Origin: Corynebacterium efficiens YS-314
GTDB lineage: Bacteria; Actinomycetota; Actinomycetes; Mycobacteriales; Mycobacteriaceae
DNA: 64,000 nucleotides
Reading direction: 5' to 3'
Assembly: GCF_000011305.1 (NCBI RefSeq)
Contig: NC_004369.1
Location: 1,736,001-1,800,000 of the forward strand
Position numbers and translations under genes: made by a program. Positions 29,935 to 41,660 of the stretch are shown here, piece by piece (the stretch's first letter is position 1; every line of letters begins with the position of its first letter). The notes under the pieces were generated by a model. The model was not told the origin of the DNA. It did not search any database and saw only the letters and a program-made list of their open reading frames with translations.

Positions 29935-29938
29935 CCTC

Positions 29939-29944
29939 TACACT
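29939..29944 (+). promoter_or_regulatory. -10 element of the CrtL-like gene, probable leaderless start
   Basis: TACACT is followed by 7 bases and ATG 29952. Confidence 0.55.
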
Positions 29945-29951
29945 CAAGAGC

Positions 29952-31241
29952 ATGAATGAGCTTTACGACGTCACCGTGCTCGGCCTCGGACCCTCCGGCA
30001 CGGTGGCAGCGTATCGCGCCACCCAACGCGGGCTGAAGGTGCTCGGCATCGATCCAAAGGGGATCAACGCCCCCTCCACCATCGGCGTGTGGGCCTCCCA
30101 ACTCCCCGACTGGTTTCCGGATGAGGCCGTGGCCTCGAGGTTCACACCCGAGGTGATCTCACGCACCGGCCGGCAGGTGCTCACCGCCGAGTACGCCATG
30201 CTGGTACCGGGCTGGGAACAGCAACTCGGTGGTTTCGACGTGGTGGAGAAAAAGGCTGACCCCGCAATCACGGTGCTTTATGGTGTGCCCGCCCAGAAGA
30301 GACGGCCCCTGCGCAGCTGGTTCCAACCCAAATCCGATGAGTTACTCTCGGTGATGTCTGAAGACGATTCCTTCATCGACATAGTCGACCATCTCTGGAT
30401 CACCACCACGCCGTCCACCATGTCAGCACGCCAGTTGGCCCACGGGCTCGTCGTTCCGGAAGGTTCAGTACCGGAGGCGCACCGTCGCGGGGTGCTAATG
30501 GATTTCTCACCGGTGGCAGGTTTCCCCGAGGACGGCCCGGTCACCTTCAGCTACCGCGTCCCTCTGGGCGATGGCACCTGGCTGATCGAGGAGACGATCC
30601 TCGCCACTGACGGGGATTCCCAGACGCTTCTGGCGCATCTGGAGGCCAAGAACCTGGCACGCCTGGAACAGCTGGGGATCGCCACGGAGGATATCCGTCG
30701 CACCGAGGTGGTCAGTTTCCCACTCGGGCCCCGGGGGATCCCCGGTGATCGGGCCCGCACCCCGCTGGGTCTGGCCCTGGGGATGATCCCCGTCAGCAGG
30801 AGAACCTCGTTGGACCTGAGTTTCCTGGCGGGCCCCTGGGGTGGAAAGGGCGTCAAGGGGGAAGCCCACATCGGGACCGCCGGTGGGTGGATCCACCCGG
30901 CCACCGGTTACAGCGTCGGCGCTGTCCTGGCGGGCACGGATGAGATGCTCGACCGGGTCCTGGCCGGATCCCCACCCACCTCCCGGGCATGGCGGGTCAA
31001 TTATGCGTTGCGACGCTTCGGCCTCAACGTCGTCCTCGGCTTCTCCCCCGCCCAGTACCAGGAATTCTTCGCGATTGTCCTGGGTCTCCCCGAGAGGGAT
31101 CTGCTGGACTATCTGATCAGCGCCAGTCCGTGGGACACGGCGCGCGTGATGGTGCGGATCATCCTCCGCGCATTCAGACAGACCCCGTCGACCGCCCTGG
31201 CGGTGTTCCGGCTCGCCCCCGGGGCGCTGTTCCGCAAATAG
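29952..31241 (+). CDS. Lycopene-cyclase-family (CrtL-like) flavoprotein
   Basis: A 429-residue FAD/NAD(P)-binding protein. The N-terminal Rossmann motif is VTVLGLGPSGTVAAYRA, followed by GIDPKGINAPSTIGVW. Later come MDFSPVAGFPEDG, DGTWLIEETIL and GGWIHPATGYSV, all characteristic of the CrtL-type lycopene cyclase family. Corynebacterium normally cyclises its C50 carotenoid with the unrelated CrtYe/CrtYf pair, so the substrate of this protein may differ. There is no signal peptide, and the C-terminus is basic and amphipathic. A strong bidirectional terminator follows. Confidence 0.8.
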   Translation: MNELYDVTVLGLGPSGTVAAYRATQRGLKVLGIDPKGINAPSTIGVWASQLPDWFPDEAVASRFTPEVISRTGRQVLTAEYAMLVPGWEQQLGGFDVVEKKADPAITVLYGVPAQKRRPLRSWFQPKSDELLSVMSEDDSFIDIVDHLWITTTPSTMSARQLAHGLVVPEGSVPEAHRRGVLMDFSPVAGFPEDGPVTFSYRVPLGDGTWLIEETILATDGDSQTLLAHLEAKNLARLEQLGIATEDIRRTEVVSFPLGPRGIPGDRARTPLGLALGMIPVSRRTSLDLSFLAGPWGGKGVKGEAHIGTAGGWIHPATGYSVGAVLAGTDEMLDRVLAGSPPTSRAWRVNYALRRFGLNVVLGFSPAQYQEFFAIVLGLPERDLLDYLISASPWDTARVMVRIILRAFRQTPSTALAVFRLAPGALFRK

Positions 31242-31281
31242 AAACGCCGCCACCTGCACGAGTGCAAGTGGCGGCGTTTTT
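31242..31281. terminator. Bidirectional terminator
   Basis: An 18-base stem (AAACGCCGCC...) with one mismatch, followed by five T on the + strand and preceded by A residues, which serves both convergent genes (CrtL-like and sufT). Confidence 0.88.
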
Positions 31282-31311
31282 CCATTGACACATCCGTGTC
31301 AGGAGAACAGC

Positions 31312-31718
31312 CTAGACTGCGAAGCCGAGAGCCTGCAGCTGGGCGCGTCCCTCCTCGGTGATCATGTGCGGACCCCATGGTGGCATCCACACCCAGTTCA
31401 GGGACATCTTCTCCACGAGGCCGTTACCCACCACAGCCTGGCGGGCCTGGTCCTCGATGACATCGGTCAGCGGGCAGGCCGGTGACGTCAGGGTCATATC
31501 GATGTGGGCCTCGTTGCCGTTGATGATGTAGATGTCGTACACCAGGCCGAGATCAACCACGTTGATGCCCAGCTCCGGGTCGATCACATCACGCATGTAC
31601 TCCTCGACGTCACTGGCCTTGGCCAGATCCTCCTCGGACTGCTCGGGGCGCTCGGTCTCCGGCGACTGGAAGGTCGCGGAGCTCTGCTGCTCTTCTGTGT
31701 TGTCGGTATTTGGTTCGC

Positions 31719-31722
<4 letters not shown>
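31312..31722 (-). CDS. sufT: SUF-associated DUF59/MIP18-type Fe-S assembly factor
   Basis: A 136-residue protein. The first 40 residues are acidic and disordered-looking. The DUF59 domain follows, with DPELGINVVDLGLVY and TSPACPLTDVI (the conserved Cys that can carry a labile cluster). It acts in Fe-S maturation or cluster transfer. It is the last gene of the suf operon, overlaps the sufU stop by 4 bases and ends before a strong terminator. Confidence 0.9.
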
Positions 31723-34191
<2,469 letters not shown>

Positions 34192-34246
34192 CTTTTAAGA
34201 CAATCTTTCAGGTTTGAAAACGGATCTGTACAAGAAAAAGTGCAGG

Positions 34247-34272
34247 ATGGGGCCGCCAGATGCGGGCCCCAT
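34247..34272 (-). terminator. Hairpin in the sufD-sufC gap (possible attenuator)
   Basis: 8-base perfect arms ATGGGGCC / GGCCCCAT with a 10-base loop. On the leftward transcript a five-T run follows about 7 bases after the stem, so partial termination inside the operon is possible. Confidence 0.55.
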
Positions 34273-34276
34273 GGTC

Positions 34277-35461
34277 CTACATTCCGAGAACGGCGAGTTC
34301 GGAGGAGACGCGGTTTTCGAGTTCCTCACGGATGGACTCGACGGGCACCTTGTTGATGACCTCATTGAAGAAACCACGGACGATGAGACGACGTGCCTCA
34401 TCCGCCGGGATGCCGCGTGCCTGCAGGTAGAAGACGTGTTCGTCGTTGAACCGACCAACAGTGGCCGCGTGGCCTGCGCCGACGATCTGACCGGTTTCGA
34501 TCTCCAGGTTCGGGATGGCATCTGCGCGTGCGCCCTCGGTGAGCACCAGGGAGCGGTTGGCCTCGTAGGTGTCGGTGCCGTGGGCATTGGAGCGGATGAG
34601 GACATCGCCGACCCAGCAGGTACGGGCCTCGGGCTTGTCGGAGTCCTTGTCACCCTGGAGTGCGCCCTTGTACAGGACGTTGGAGCGGCAGTTCGGGACA
34701 GCGTGATCCACGAGCAGTCGCTGCTCGAAGTACTGTCCGTCATCTGCGAAGTAGACGCCGAGCATCTCCGCATCGCCACCGGGGGCGGTGAAACGCACGC
34801 GTGGGACGATGCGGACCACCTCACCGCCGAAGGTGGCGACGGTGTGGCGCAGGGTGGCGTCACGGCCGATCTTCGCCAGCTGGTTGCTGAGGTGAACAGC
34901 GTCATTGTTCCAGTGGGTGTCGGTGATCACGGTCAGGCGGGCATTGTCGCCGACGATGAATTCGACGTTGTCCGCGTGGGTACCGGAACCGACATACTGC
35001 AGCGCCACGATGGCCTCCGCACCCGGCTCCACCTCGATGGAGATGGCCCCGAAGGAGGTGACACCCTCACCCTTGCCGGTGACGGTGATGACCACGGGGG
35101 TCTTGTTCTGGGTGTCCCGGGCGAAGGTGATCACGTCACCCTGCTCCATGGAGGTCCATGCCTGTGCGGCGACGCGGTCAACCGGTGCGCCGGCGCGTCC
35201 GAGACGCTCGTCGTCACGGCCCACGACCTCGTGGGTGACACCCTCGGCACCGGCCGGGATCTCAACTGCGACATCGGAGGTGGTTGCCGGTGCGAATTCA
35301 CCGTTGTGCAGACCACGCAGACGACGCAGGGAGATGAAACGCCAGACCTCATCGCGACCGCGTGGGATCGGGAAGTCCTCCACGTTGTAGGAGGAGAAGA
35401 CGTCACCCTTGGTGTTGTGCGGGGTGGCGGCGTTGACAGTTTCCACTTCAGTAGTAGTCAT
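34277..35461 (-). CDS. sufD: SufD Fe-S cluster assembly scaffold protein
   Basis: A 394-residue beta-helical scaffold subunit that pairs with SufB and SufC. Typical features are the C-terminal GRFNDEHVFYLQARGIPADEARRLIVRGF block with the conserved His region, and TNTYE-like NAHGTDTYEANRSLVL. It follows sufB by 5 bases. The protein is complete for the family. Confidence 0.93.
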   Translation of the reverse strand: MTTTEVETVNAATPHNTKGDVFSSYNVEDFPIPRGRDEVWRFISLRRLRGLHNGEFAPATTSDVAVEIPAGAEGVTHEVVGRDDERLGRAGAPVDRVAAQAWTSMEQGDVITFARDTQNKTPVVITVTGKGEGVTSFGAISIEVEPGAEAIVALQYVGSGTHADNVEFIVGDNARLTVITDTHWNNDAVHLSNQLAKIGRDATLRHTVATFGGEVVRIVPRVRFTAPGGDAEMLGVYFADDGQYFEQRLLVDHAVPNCRSNVLYKGALQGDKDSDKPEARTCWVGDVLIRSNAHGTDTYEANRSLVLTEGARADAIPNLEIETGQIVGAGHAATVGRFNDEHVFYLQARGIPADEARRLIVRGFFNEVINKVPVESIREELENRVSSELAVLGM

Positions 35462-35466
35462 TGGGC

Positions 35467-36912
35467 TTAGCCCACCGATCCTTCCATCTGCAGTTCGATC
35501 AGGCGGTTGAGCTCGAGGGCGTACTCCATCGGGAGTTCCTTCGCGATCGGCTCAACGAAGCCACGGACGATCATGGCCATTGCTTCTTCTTCCGCGAGTC
35601 CGCGGCTCATGAGGTAGAACAGCTGCTCCTCGGAGACCTGGGACACGGTGGCCTCGTGGCCGAGGGACACGTGATCGTTGCGGATGTCGTTGTACGGGTA
35701 GGTGTCGGAACGGGAGATGTCGTCGACCAGGAGGGCGTCACACTCGACATTGGAGGTGGAGTGGTGCGCGTTGGCGTTGATCTGGACCAGACCACGGTAG
35801 GCTGCGCGTCCGCCACCACGTGCCACGGACTTGGACACGATGTTGGAGGAGGTGTGCGGAGCCATGTGGACCATCTTGGCGCCGGTGTCCTGGAACTGTC
35901 CCTCGCCGGCGAAGGCCACGGAGAGGACCTCACCCTTGGCGTGCGGGCCGGTCATCCAGACGGCCGGGTACTTCATGGTGACCTTGGAACCGATGTTGCC
36001 ATCGACCCATTCCATGGTGCCGCCCTCTTCAACCTTGGTGCGCTTGGTCACCAGGTTGTAGACATTGTTGGACCAGTTCTGAATGGTGGTGTAGCGGCAG
36101 CGACCACCCTTCTTCACGATGATCTCCACCACTGCGGAGTGCAGGGAGTCGGACTTGTAGATCGGGGCGGTGCAGCCCTCGACGTAGTGCACGTAGGCAT
36201 CCTCATCAACGATGATCAGGGTGCGTTCGAACTGACCCATGTTCTCGGTGTTGATGCGGAAGTAGGCCTGCAGGGGGATGTCCACGTGGACGCCCTTGGG
36301 CACGTAGATGAAGGAGCCACCGGACCACACGGCGGAGTTCAGTGCGGAGAACTTGTTGTCACCGGCGGGGATGACGGTGCCGAAGTACTCCTGGAACAGC
36401 TCAGGGTGCTCCTTGAGGGCGGTATCGGTGTCGAGGAAGATGACACCCTTCTCTTCCAGGTCCTCGCGGATCTGGTGGTAGACCACCTCGGACTCGTACT
36501 GGGCTGCGACACCGGCGACGAGACGCTGCTTCTCGGCCTCCGGGATGCCCAGGCGGTCATAGGTGTTCTTGATGTCTTCGGGGAGATCCTCCCAGGACTG
36601 CGCCTGCTTCTCGGTGGAGCGCACGAAGTACTTGATCTGGTCGAAGTCGATACCGGAGAGGTCAGCACCCCAGGTCGGCATCGGCTTCTTCTCGAAGATG
36701 GACAGGGCCTTCAGACGCTGCTGGAGCATCCACTCGGACTCGCCCTTCTTGGCGGAGATGTCACGGACGACCTCCTCGCTGAGGCCGCGTCGTGCGGAGG
36801 CGCCAGCGTCGTCGGAGTCGTGCCAACCGTAGTTGTACGGGCCGATGGACTCGATAATCTGGTCATCGGTCATGGGCTGGGTAGCCCCGGGGTTCGTAGT
36901 TGCCGAAGTCAT
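35467..36912 (-). CDS. sufB: SufB Fe-S cluster assembly scaffold protein
   Basis: Core scaffold subunit of 481 residues on which the cluster is built. It includes [39 protein letters not shown] (with the essential Cys) and the C-terminal [20 protein letters not shown] block. No intein is seen, unlike the M. tuberculosis homologue. Its start overlaps the sufR stop by 4 bases, so it is coupled to the regulator gene. Confidence 0.96.
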   Translation of the reverse strand: MTSATTNPGATQPMTDDQIIESIGPYNYGWHDSDDAGASARRGLSEEVVRDISAKKGESEWMLQQRLKALSIFEKKPMPTWGADLSGIDFDQIKYFVRSTEKQAQSWEDLPEDIKNTYDRLGIPEAEKQRLVAGVAAQYESEVVYHQIREDLEEKGVIFLDTDTALKEHPELFQEYFGTVIPAGDNKFSALNSAVWSGGSFIYVPKGVHVDIPLQAYFRINTENMGQFERTLIIVDEDAYVHYVEGCTAPIYKSDSLHSAVVEIIVKKGGRCRYTTIQNWSNNVYNLVTKRTKVEEGGTMEWVDGNIGSKVTMKYPAVWMTGPHAKGEVLSVAFAGEGQFQDTGAKMVHMAPHTSSNIVSKSVARGGGRAAYRGLVQINANAHHSTSNVECDALLVDDISRSDTYPYNDIRNDHVSLGHEATVSQVSEEQLFYLMSRGLAEEEAMAMIVRGFVEPIAKELPMEYALELNRLIELQMEGSVG

Positions 36913-37616
36913 GATCCGCTCCTTTCATCAGGAGTGTGTGTGATGGGTGTCAATGGAATGTTGGTCGTGCAGATGCCATGTCCATCCGCGATGGTGGCCA
37001 GGGGCTGGGTGTGTAGACCCAGCAGTTCTGACACAGCATGGTGCTCCGCCTCGCACAGCTCCGGGAATTCCGTTGCCACGTTGGAGATGGGGCAGTGATG
37101 CTGGCAGATCTGCAGTCCCCCGCCGGCGGCGTCGACTGTAGCTGCATAACCGTGTCTGCTGAAGGCATCGACCAGGGATTTGGCTGTGTCCCTGATAGAC
37201 TGTTCGCTGACCTCCGCCGGGGTGACCCCCTCGACGATGGTCGCGATCCGCCTTCTGGCAAACTCACGGACAGCCTCATCCCCGCCGAACTCCCGGAGGG
37301 TGGCGAGGGCCGAAGCTGCCAGGGTGTCGTATTCATGGCCGAATATCGCCCGACCCTGGGAGGTCAGCCGGTACGACTTCGCCGGCCTCCCCCGTGTCTT
37401 GGGTTCGTAGGGATTCTGTCTGGGCTTGGTGGCCTCGATCAGTTCATCCTCGACCAGGTTGTCTAAGTGTCTGCGCACTCCTGCAGTGGAAAGCTGAAGT
37501 TGGTCCGCAATCTCGGACGCAGTCACAGGGGCTCGCTCCAGAAGAATCAGCATGATGTTTCGTCGGGTATCCCCGTCGGCACCGGATGCCTCACGATCAA
37601 TGAATGCATCTCCCAC
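36909..37616 (-). CDS. sufR: SufR Fe-S-responsive repressor of the suf operon
   Basis: A 235-residue winged-helix regulator. The DNA-binding domain is N-terminal ([14 protein letters not shown]: [23 protein letters not shown]). The C-terminal cluster-binding motif is [18 protein letters not shown], with three Cys that hold a [4Fe-4S] or [2Fe-2S] cluster. It represses suf when Fe-S is sufficient. GTG 37616 is chosen because GGAGGT lies 7 bases upstream; GTG 37625 would have the ribosome binding site on top of it. It is the first gene of the operon, and an operator candidate lies at 37683. Confidence 0.92.
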   Translation of the reverse strand: MGDAFIDREASGADGDTRRNIMLILLERAPVTASEIADQLQLSTAGVRRHLDNLVEDELIEATKPRQNPYEPKTRGRPAKSYRLTSQGRAIFGHEYDTLAASALATLREFGGDEAVREFARRRIATIVEGVTPAEVSEQSIRDTAKSLVDAFSRHGYAATVDAAGGGLQICQHHCPISNVATEFPELCEAEHHAVSELLGLHTQPLATIADGHGICTTNIPLTPITHTPDERSGS

Positions 37617-37682
37617 TGGTCTCACCTCCGCTCGTTGAAGCTTGTGATTGCTTGCGGTAAATCACTTACATCTTTAGACAAC

Positions 37683-37694
37683 ACAAGTGTTCCC
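37683..37694. promoter_or_regulatory. Candidate SufR operator
   Basis: Perfect dyad AACAC-AA-GTGTT about 67 bases upstream of the sufR start, within the likely promoter. Its position suits autoregulation. Confidence 0.5.
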
Positions 37695-37944
37695 TAATTC
37701 TATCCCCGTGTCCAATCCCACATTCAATAACCAGCGGAAACCCAGTTGATAGGCAGCGACATAAATCGCACACCCACATCCAAGGGTGCCCTTATTTATG
37801 CAGCGCTTCCCCCATTTACCCCAACCCCCACGAGACGCGCCCACCCATCACCCCCGAGATGAGATGTCCGTCACACCCGGATCGATGTGCCGACAAACCC
37901 GCAAACACCGCTCACCGGATCGCGGAATGACCCCCCTCGGTGCG

Positions 37945-37950
37945 TAGACT
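37945..37950 (+). promoter_or_regulatory. -10 element of mptB, probable leaderless start
   Basis: TAGACT is followed by 7 bases and GTG 37958. An ATG at 37952 is too close to the -10 to be used. Confidence 0.6.
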
Positions 37951-37957
37951 GATGCGC

Positions 37958-39712
37958 GTGACAGAGGGCGAGAAACACACCATTGATACGGAACCCGGAT
38001 TGCAGCGCAACTGGCTGAACCGGGTTCCACGCCCCTTCCGGGCGGTCTTCCGCGAGTTGCCCCGACTGGGACGCGCCGGTTCCAGGTCGGCCACGCTGCA
38101 CGTCGGTGACGCCCCCACGGCGCTTGTCGACACCCCCACCGCCCCCCAACAGCCCACCTCACCGCTCACCGGTCCGGAACTGGGCCGCTTCACACTGCTG
38201 CGGCTCATCGGCACCATGGGCGCCCTCATGATCGCCTTCGGCGCCCTGGGGGCCGGTGCGCTCCCGGTGATCAACAATCCCTACGCCGGTTTCCCGGGGG
38301 GCAACTTCATGGCCCGGATGCTCCAGACCTCCTCCATGGTGGTGCTCATCGGCGTGGGCCTGCTGGTTCTGGCATGGGTGCTGATGGCCCCGTTCACCGG
38401 GGTGTCCATCCGTCGACGTGACTCCCTCCCGGCGCGCGTGAGCATCTCCATGCTGCGACGCACCTTCATCGCGTGGGTTGCGCCGATCATGCTGACCGCC
38501 CCACTGTTCACCCAGGACATCTATTCCTACCTGGCCCAGGGTTCGATCGTGGCCCAGGGGATGGATCCCTACTCCGCCGGTCCCCTCGACCTGCTCGGTC
38601 CGGACAACCACCTGGCACGGTCGGTGCCGTTCATCTGGGCGCAGTCCCCGTCGCCCTACGGGCCGGTGGCGTTGGGAGTGGCCTCCGCGATCAGTGTGAT
38701 CACCGGTGACAGCATCGTGGCCGGGGTGTTCGGCCACCGGATTGTCTCCCTCCTGGGGGTGCTTGCCGCCGGCTGGGCCGTGACCATGCTGGCGCGCAGG
38801 TGCCGGGTCCCGGAGTCCGTTGCCTTCTGGCTCGGCATCCTCAACCCACTGCTCATCCTCCATCTCATCGGTGGTATCCACAACGAGTCCATTCTCCTCG
38901 GTCTCATGCTGGTGGGGTTGGAGATGGGCCTGCGTGGCACAGACCGCATCCGCGCCGGACTCTTCGGCCCGGCCGCCCTCCATCTCATCGCCGGTGGGGT
39001 ACTCATTTCGTGTTCGGGCATGGTGAAGGTGACCGGGTTCATCGCCCTGGGGTTCATCGGCATGGCGATCGCCCGGGAGATCCACGCCCGCGGGCACAAC
39101 CATGTCCTCTCGGTCGGGTTCGCCGCCTTGATCCAGGTGGCCCTACTGATTGCGAGCGTGGCGCTGGCCACCGTGATCACGGGCATCGGGCTCGGGTGGG
39201 TCACCGGCCAGGGAGGGGCGGCATCGATCCGCAGCTGGATGTCCATGACCACCGATATCGGGGTGATCGCCGGTTTCCTCGGCATGCACCTGGGCCTGGG
39301 TGATCACACGACAGCGATCCTGGTCACCACCCGTGCCGCCGGGATCATCGTCGCCGGAGGCTTCATGGTGCGTATGTTGTTCGCCACCTACCGCGGCCAC
39401 ATCCACCCGGTCGGTGCCCTTGGTGTCTCCACCTTCGTCCTGGTCCTCCTCTTCCCCGTCGTCCACCCCTGGTACATGCTCTGGGCCATTGTCCCCCTGG
39501 CCCCGTGGGCCAACCGCCTGTTCTTCCAGATCGGTGTGGTGGCCTACTCCACCGCCTTCAGCTTCTTTGTTCTGCCCCGGGGTCTGGCGCTCCCGGCCAA
39601 CACCATCTTCACCATCTATTCCGGTGCGCTCATCGGATTCATCATCACCGTGGTCCTCGGATGGTGGGTGCTGAGCCGACGTAGGTGGTCTACAACCTTT
39701 GGTTTACACTGA
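37958..39712 (+). CDS. mptB: Alpha-(1->6)-mannopyranosyltransferase MptB
   Basis: Polytopic GT-C glycosyltransferase (584 residues) that elongates the mannan core of lipomannan and lipoarabinomannan, using polyprenyl-phosphate mannose at the outer membrane face. It has a cytosolic N-terminus of about 95 residues, about a dozen membrane helices, and the first extracytoplasmic loop motif FTQDIYSYLAQG with the conserved acidic residue. It lies beside sufR, as in Mycobacterium (Rv1459c) and C. glutamicum (NCgl1505). GTG 37958 fits a leaderless transcript from TAGACT. Confidence 0.92.
   Translation: MTEGEKHTIDTEPGLQRNWLNRVPRPFRAVFRELPRLGRAGSRSATLHVGDAPTALVDTPTAPQQPTSPLTGPELGRFTLLRLIGTMGALMIAFGALGAGALPVINNPYAGFPGGNFMARMLQTSSMVVLIGVGLLVLAWVLMAPFTGVSIRRRDSLPARVSISMLRRTFIAWVAPIMLTAPLFTQDIYSYLAQGSIVAQGMDPYSAGPLDLLGPDNHLARSVPFIWAQSPSPYGPVALGVASAISVITGDSIVAGVFGHRIVSLLGVLAAGWAVTMLARRCRVPESVAFWLGILNPLLILHLIGGIHNESILLGLMLVGLEMGLRGTDRIRAGLFGPAALHLIAGGVLISCSGMVKVTGFIALGFIGMAIAREIHARGHNHVLSVGFAALIQVALLIASVALATVITGIGLGWVTGQGGAASIRSWMSMTTDIGVIAGFLGMHLGLGDHTTAILVTTRAAGIIVAGGFMVRMLFATYRGHIHPVGALGVSTFVLVLLFPVVHPWYMLWAIVPLAPWANRLFFQIGVVAYSTAFSFFVLPRGLALPANTIFTIYSGALIGFIITVVLGWWVLSRRRWSTTFGLH
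39705..39710 (+). promoter_or_regulatory. -10 element, probable leaderless start, inside mptB end
   Basis: TACACT overlaps the mptB stop and lies 8 bases before GTG 39719, giving the ABC operon its own promoter. Confidence 0.5.
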
Positions 39713-39718
39713 ATTACC

Positions 39719-40732
39719 GTGACATCTAAGTTTCCTGTTCACCGCGCCCTAGCTGACACGGCTGCGGATTCCCCATCCCCCGTCCACCGTGCCAACCAGA
39801 CCGCCATCGTTGTTGATGATGTGGTGAAGCGCTATGGAGACAATACCGCCGTCGATGGCCTGTCCTTCACCGTGGAACGCGGCACCGTGCTGGCACTGTT
39901 GGGACCCAATGGCGCCGGTAAGACCACCACCATCGAGATGTGCGAGGGGTTCACCCGCCCCACCTCGGGGCGGATCAGCGTGCTGGGGATCAATCCCACC
40001 ACCCATCCCGACCAGGTCCGCCGCAGGATCGGCATCATGCTGCAGGGCGGGGGGTCCTACAGTGGCATCCGGGTCGGTGAGATGCTCAATCTCGCCGCCT
40101 CCTACAATGACAACCCCCATGATCCGGAGTGGTTGCTCGATGTCGTCGGGCTCACCGGGGCCCGCCGGACCACCTACCGGCGTCTCTCCGGTGGTCAGCA
40201 GCAGCGCCTGTCCCTGGCGCTGGCGCTGATCGGCCGGCCGGAGATCATCTTCCTCGATGAGCCGACCGCGGGCATGGATGCCCAGTCCCGGAACATGGTC
40301 TGGGAACTCATCGGGGACCTCCGCCGGGACGGTGTGACGGTGGTGTTGACCACCCACCTCATGGATGAGGCCGAGGCGCTGGCCGATCACGTCATCATCA
40401 TCGACCAGGGTCGGATCGTGGCCCAGGGCACCCCCGAGCAGCTCACCAACCAGGGTCGCGAGCTGGGGGGAACCGTGTCGCTGGAGACCACGTCCGCACT
40501 GGATGCGGAGGTGCTCGTCGACAAGCTCCATGCCCGGGGACTGGCCAACGTCTCCGTGCGGGCGAGCCGGCCATTGGCCTACACCCTGAAAACCGACCCC
40601 ACCCCGGGAGTGATCGCGTTGATCACCGAAGCCGTGGCCGAGCAGGATGTGCTGATCCGGAATCTGAGCACGAATCACCGGTCGCTCGAGGATGTCTTCC
40701 TCGACATCACCGGCAAAGAGTTGAGGAGCTGA
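39719..40732 (+). CDS. ABC transporter ATP-binding protein
   Basis: A 337-residue ATPase of the drug/antibiotic-exporter (DrrA-like) type. Walker A is GPNGAGKTTTIEM, signature LSGGQQQRLSLALAL, Walker B IIFLDEPTAGMD, and a C-terminal regulatory extension (about 240-337) is present. The permease gene follows 9 bases later. The homologous pair sits beside mptB in Mycobacterium (Rv1458c-Rv1457c), so an envelope-linked substrate is possible; none is known. Confidence 0.9.
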   Translation: MTSKFPVHRALADTAADSPSPVHRANQTAIVVDDVVKRYGDNTAVDGLSFTVERGTVLALLGPNGAGKTTTIEMCEGFTRPTSGRISVLGINPTTHPDQVRRRIGIMLQGGGSYSGIRVGEMLNLAASYNDNPHDPEWLLDVVGLTGARRTTYRRLSGGQQQRLSLALALIGRPEIIFLDEPTAGMDAQSRNMVWELIGDLRRDGVTVVLTTHLMDEAEALADHVIIIDQGRIVAQGTPEQLTNQGRELGGTVSLETTSALDAEVLVDKLHARGLANVSVRASRPLAYTLKTDPTPGVIALITEAVAEQDVLIRNLSTNHRSLEDVFLDITGKELRS

Positions 40733-40741
40733 CCGAGGTCC

Positions 40742-41530
40742 ATGATCACCAACGAATCCCGCTTCCCCGCGGGCACCTTCGCGCCGGCCCCCCGACGGGC
40801 CTCGCCGGCCCGGATGCTGCTCGCGCAGGGCAGGGTCGAGTCCCTGCTGTTTCTCCGGCACGGCGAACAACAGCTGCTCAACCTCTTCCTCCCGCTGGTC
40901 GGGCTCATCGCCCTCGCCCGGTTCGATCTGGTCCCGGGTGATAGTGACAGCTCGCTCGCCGTCGCGTTCCCCTTCATCATGGCCGTGGCCTCGATGAGCT
41001 CAGGTTTTACCGGCCAGGCCATCTCGCTGGCCTTTGACCGTCGCTACGGCGCCCTCAAACGCACCGGGGCCAGCGGCGTGCCGGCGTGGACCATTGTCTT
41101 CGGCAAGGTCATCGCGGTGCTCGCCGTGACGGTTGTCCAGATCCTCATCCTGGGCACCACCGCCCTCATCCTCGGATGGCGCACGTCGGTCACTGGTGCC
41201 CTGCTGGGTATCCTCACCCTCCTGATCGGTGTCGCGGCCTTCACCGCCCTGGGTCTCCTCATGGGTGGCACCCTGTCCTCCGAGCTCGTGCTCGCGCTGG
41301 CCAATCTCATCTGGGTGGTGCTCACCGGTATCGCCGCCTGGGCGGTCTTCTCCCCCGAGGTCAACGCGGATGGGGCGTTGTCGGTCATCCCGTCTGTCGC
41401 ACTGGCGCAGGGTATCTCCAACGCCTTCGCCGGGGATCTCCCCTGGCTCCAGCTGGGCATTCTGCTCGTGTGGTTGGCCGTCGCCGGATTCGCGGCCAAC
41501 AGGTGGTTCAGTTTCACCGCCGGCCGGTAG
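40742..41530 (+). CDS. ABC-2 type transporter permease
   Basis: Permease of 262 residues with six predicted transmembrane helices after an N-terminal cytosolic stretch of about 45 residues. Helices lie near LFLPLVGLIALA, MAVASMSSGFTGQAIS and so on, ending in LLVWLAVAGFAANRWF. It partners with the ATPase encoded just upstream as a two-component exporter. A hairpin terminator follows. Substrate unknown. Confidence 0.87.
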   Translation: MITNESRFPAGTFAPAPRRASPARMLLAQGRVESLLFLRHGEQQLLNLFLPLVGLIALARFDLVPGDSDSSLAVAFPFIMAVASMSSGFTGQAISLAFDRRYGALKRTGASGVPAWTIVFGKVIAVLAVTVVQILILGTTALILGWRTSVTGALLGILTLLIGVAAFTALGLLMGGTLSSELVLALANLIWVVLTGIAAWAVFSPEVNADGALSVIPSVALAQGISNAFAGDLPWLQLGILLVWLAVAGFAANRWFSFTAGR

Positions 41531-41570
41531 ACATATTCCACATCTGGAGTCGTCGTTCCCGGAGGCGGAA

Positions 41571-41617
41571 AAGTTCCCTGTATCAGGCGTGTCATATGCC
41601 ACGTATACAGGGAACTT
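41571..41617. terminator. Hairpin after the ABC exporter operon
   Basis: Perfect 13-base arms AAGTTCCCTGTAT / ATACAGGGAACTT around a 21-base loop, before the ctaA promoter. Confidence 0.7.
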
Positions 41618-41647
41618 CACGATTCTGGCTCAGGCACCCGGTCGGGT

Positions 41648-41653
41648 TATCAT
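41648..41653 (+). promoter_or_regulatory. -10 element of ctaA, probable leaderless start
   Basis: TATCAT is followed by 7 bases and GTG 41661. The ATG at 41652 lies inside this hexamer. Confidence 0.5.
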
Positions 41654-41660
41654 GGGCTCT

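Larger units (their letters stand above)
37617..37957. promoter_or_regulatory. sufR-mptB divergent promoter region
   Basis: A 341-base gene-free region. It holds the AACAC-AA-GTGTT dyad (37683), AT-rich leftward promoter sequence (TAGAAT near 37700 and TAAAGA near 37670, read leftward) and the rightward TAGACT of mptB. The middle part (37740-37900) is C-rich, and nothing is recognised in it. Confidence 0.6.
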
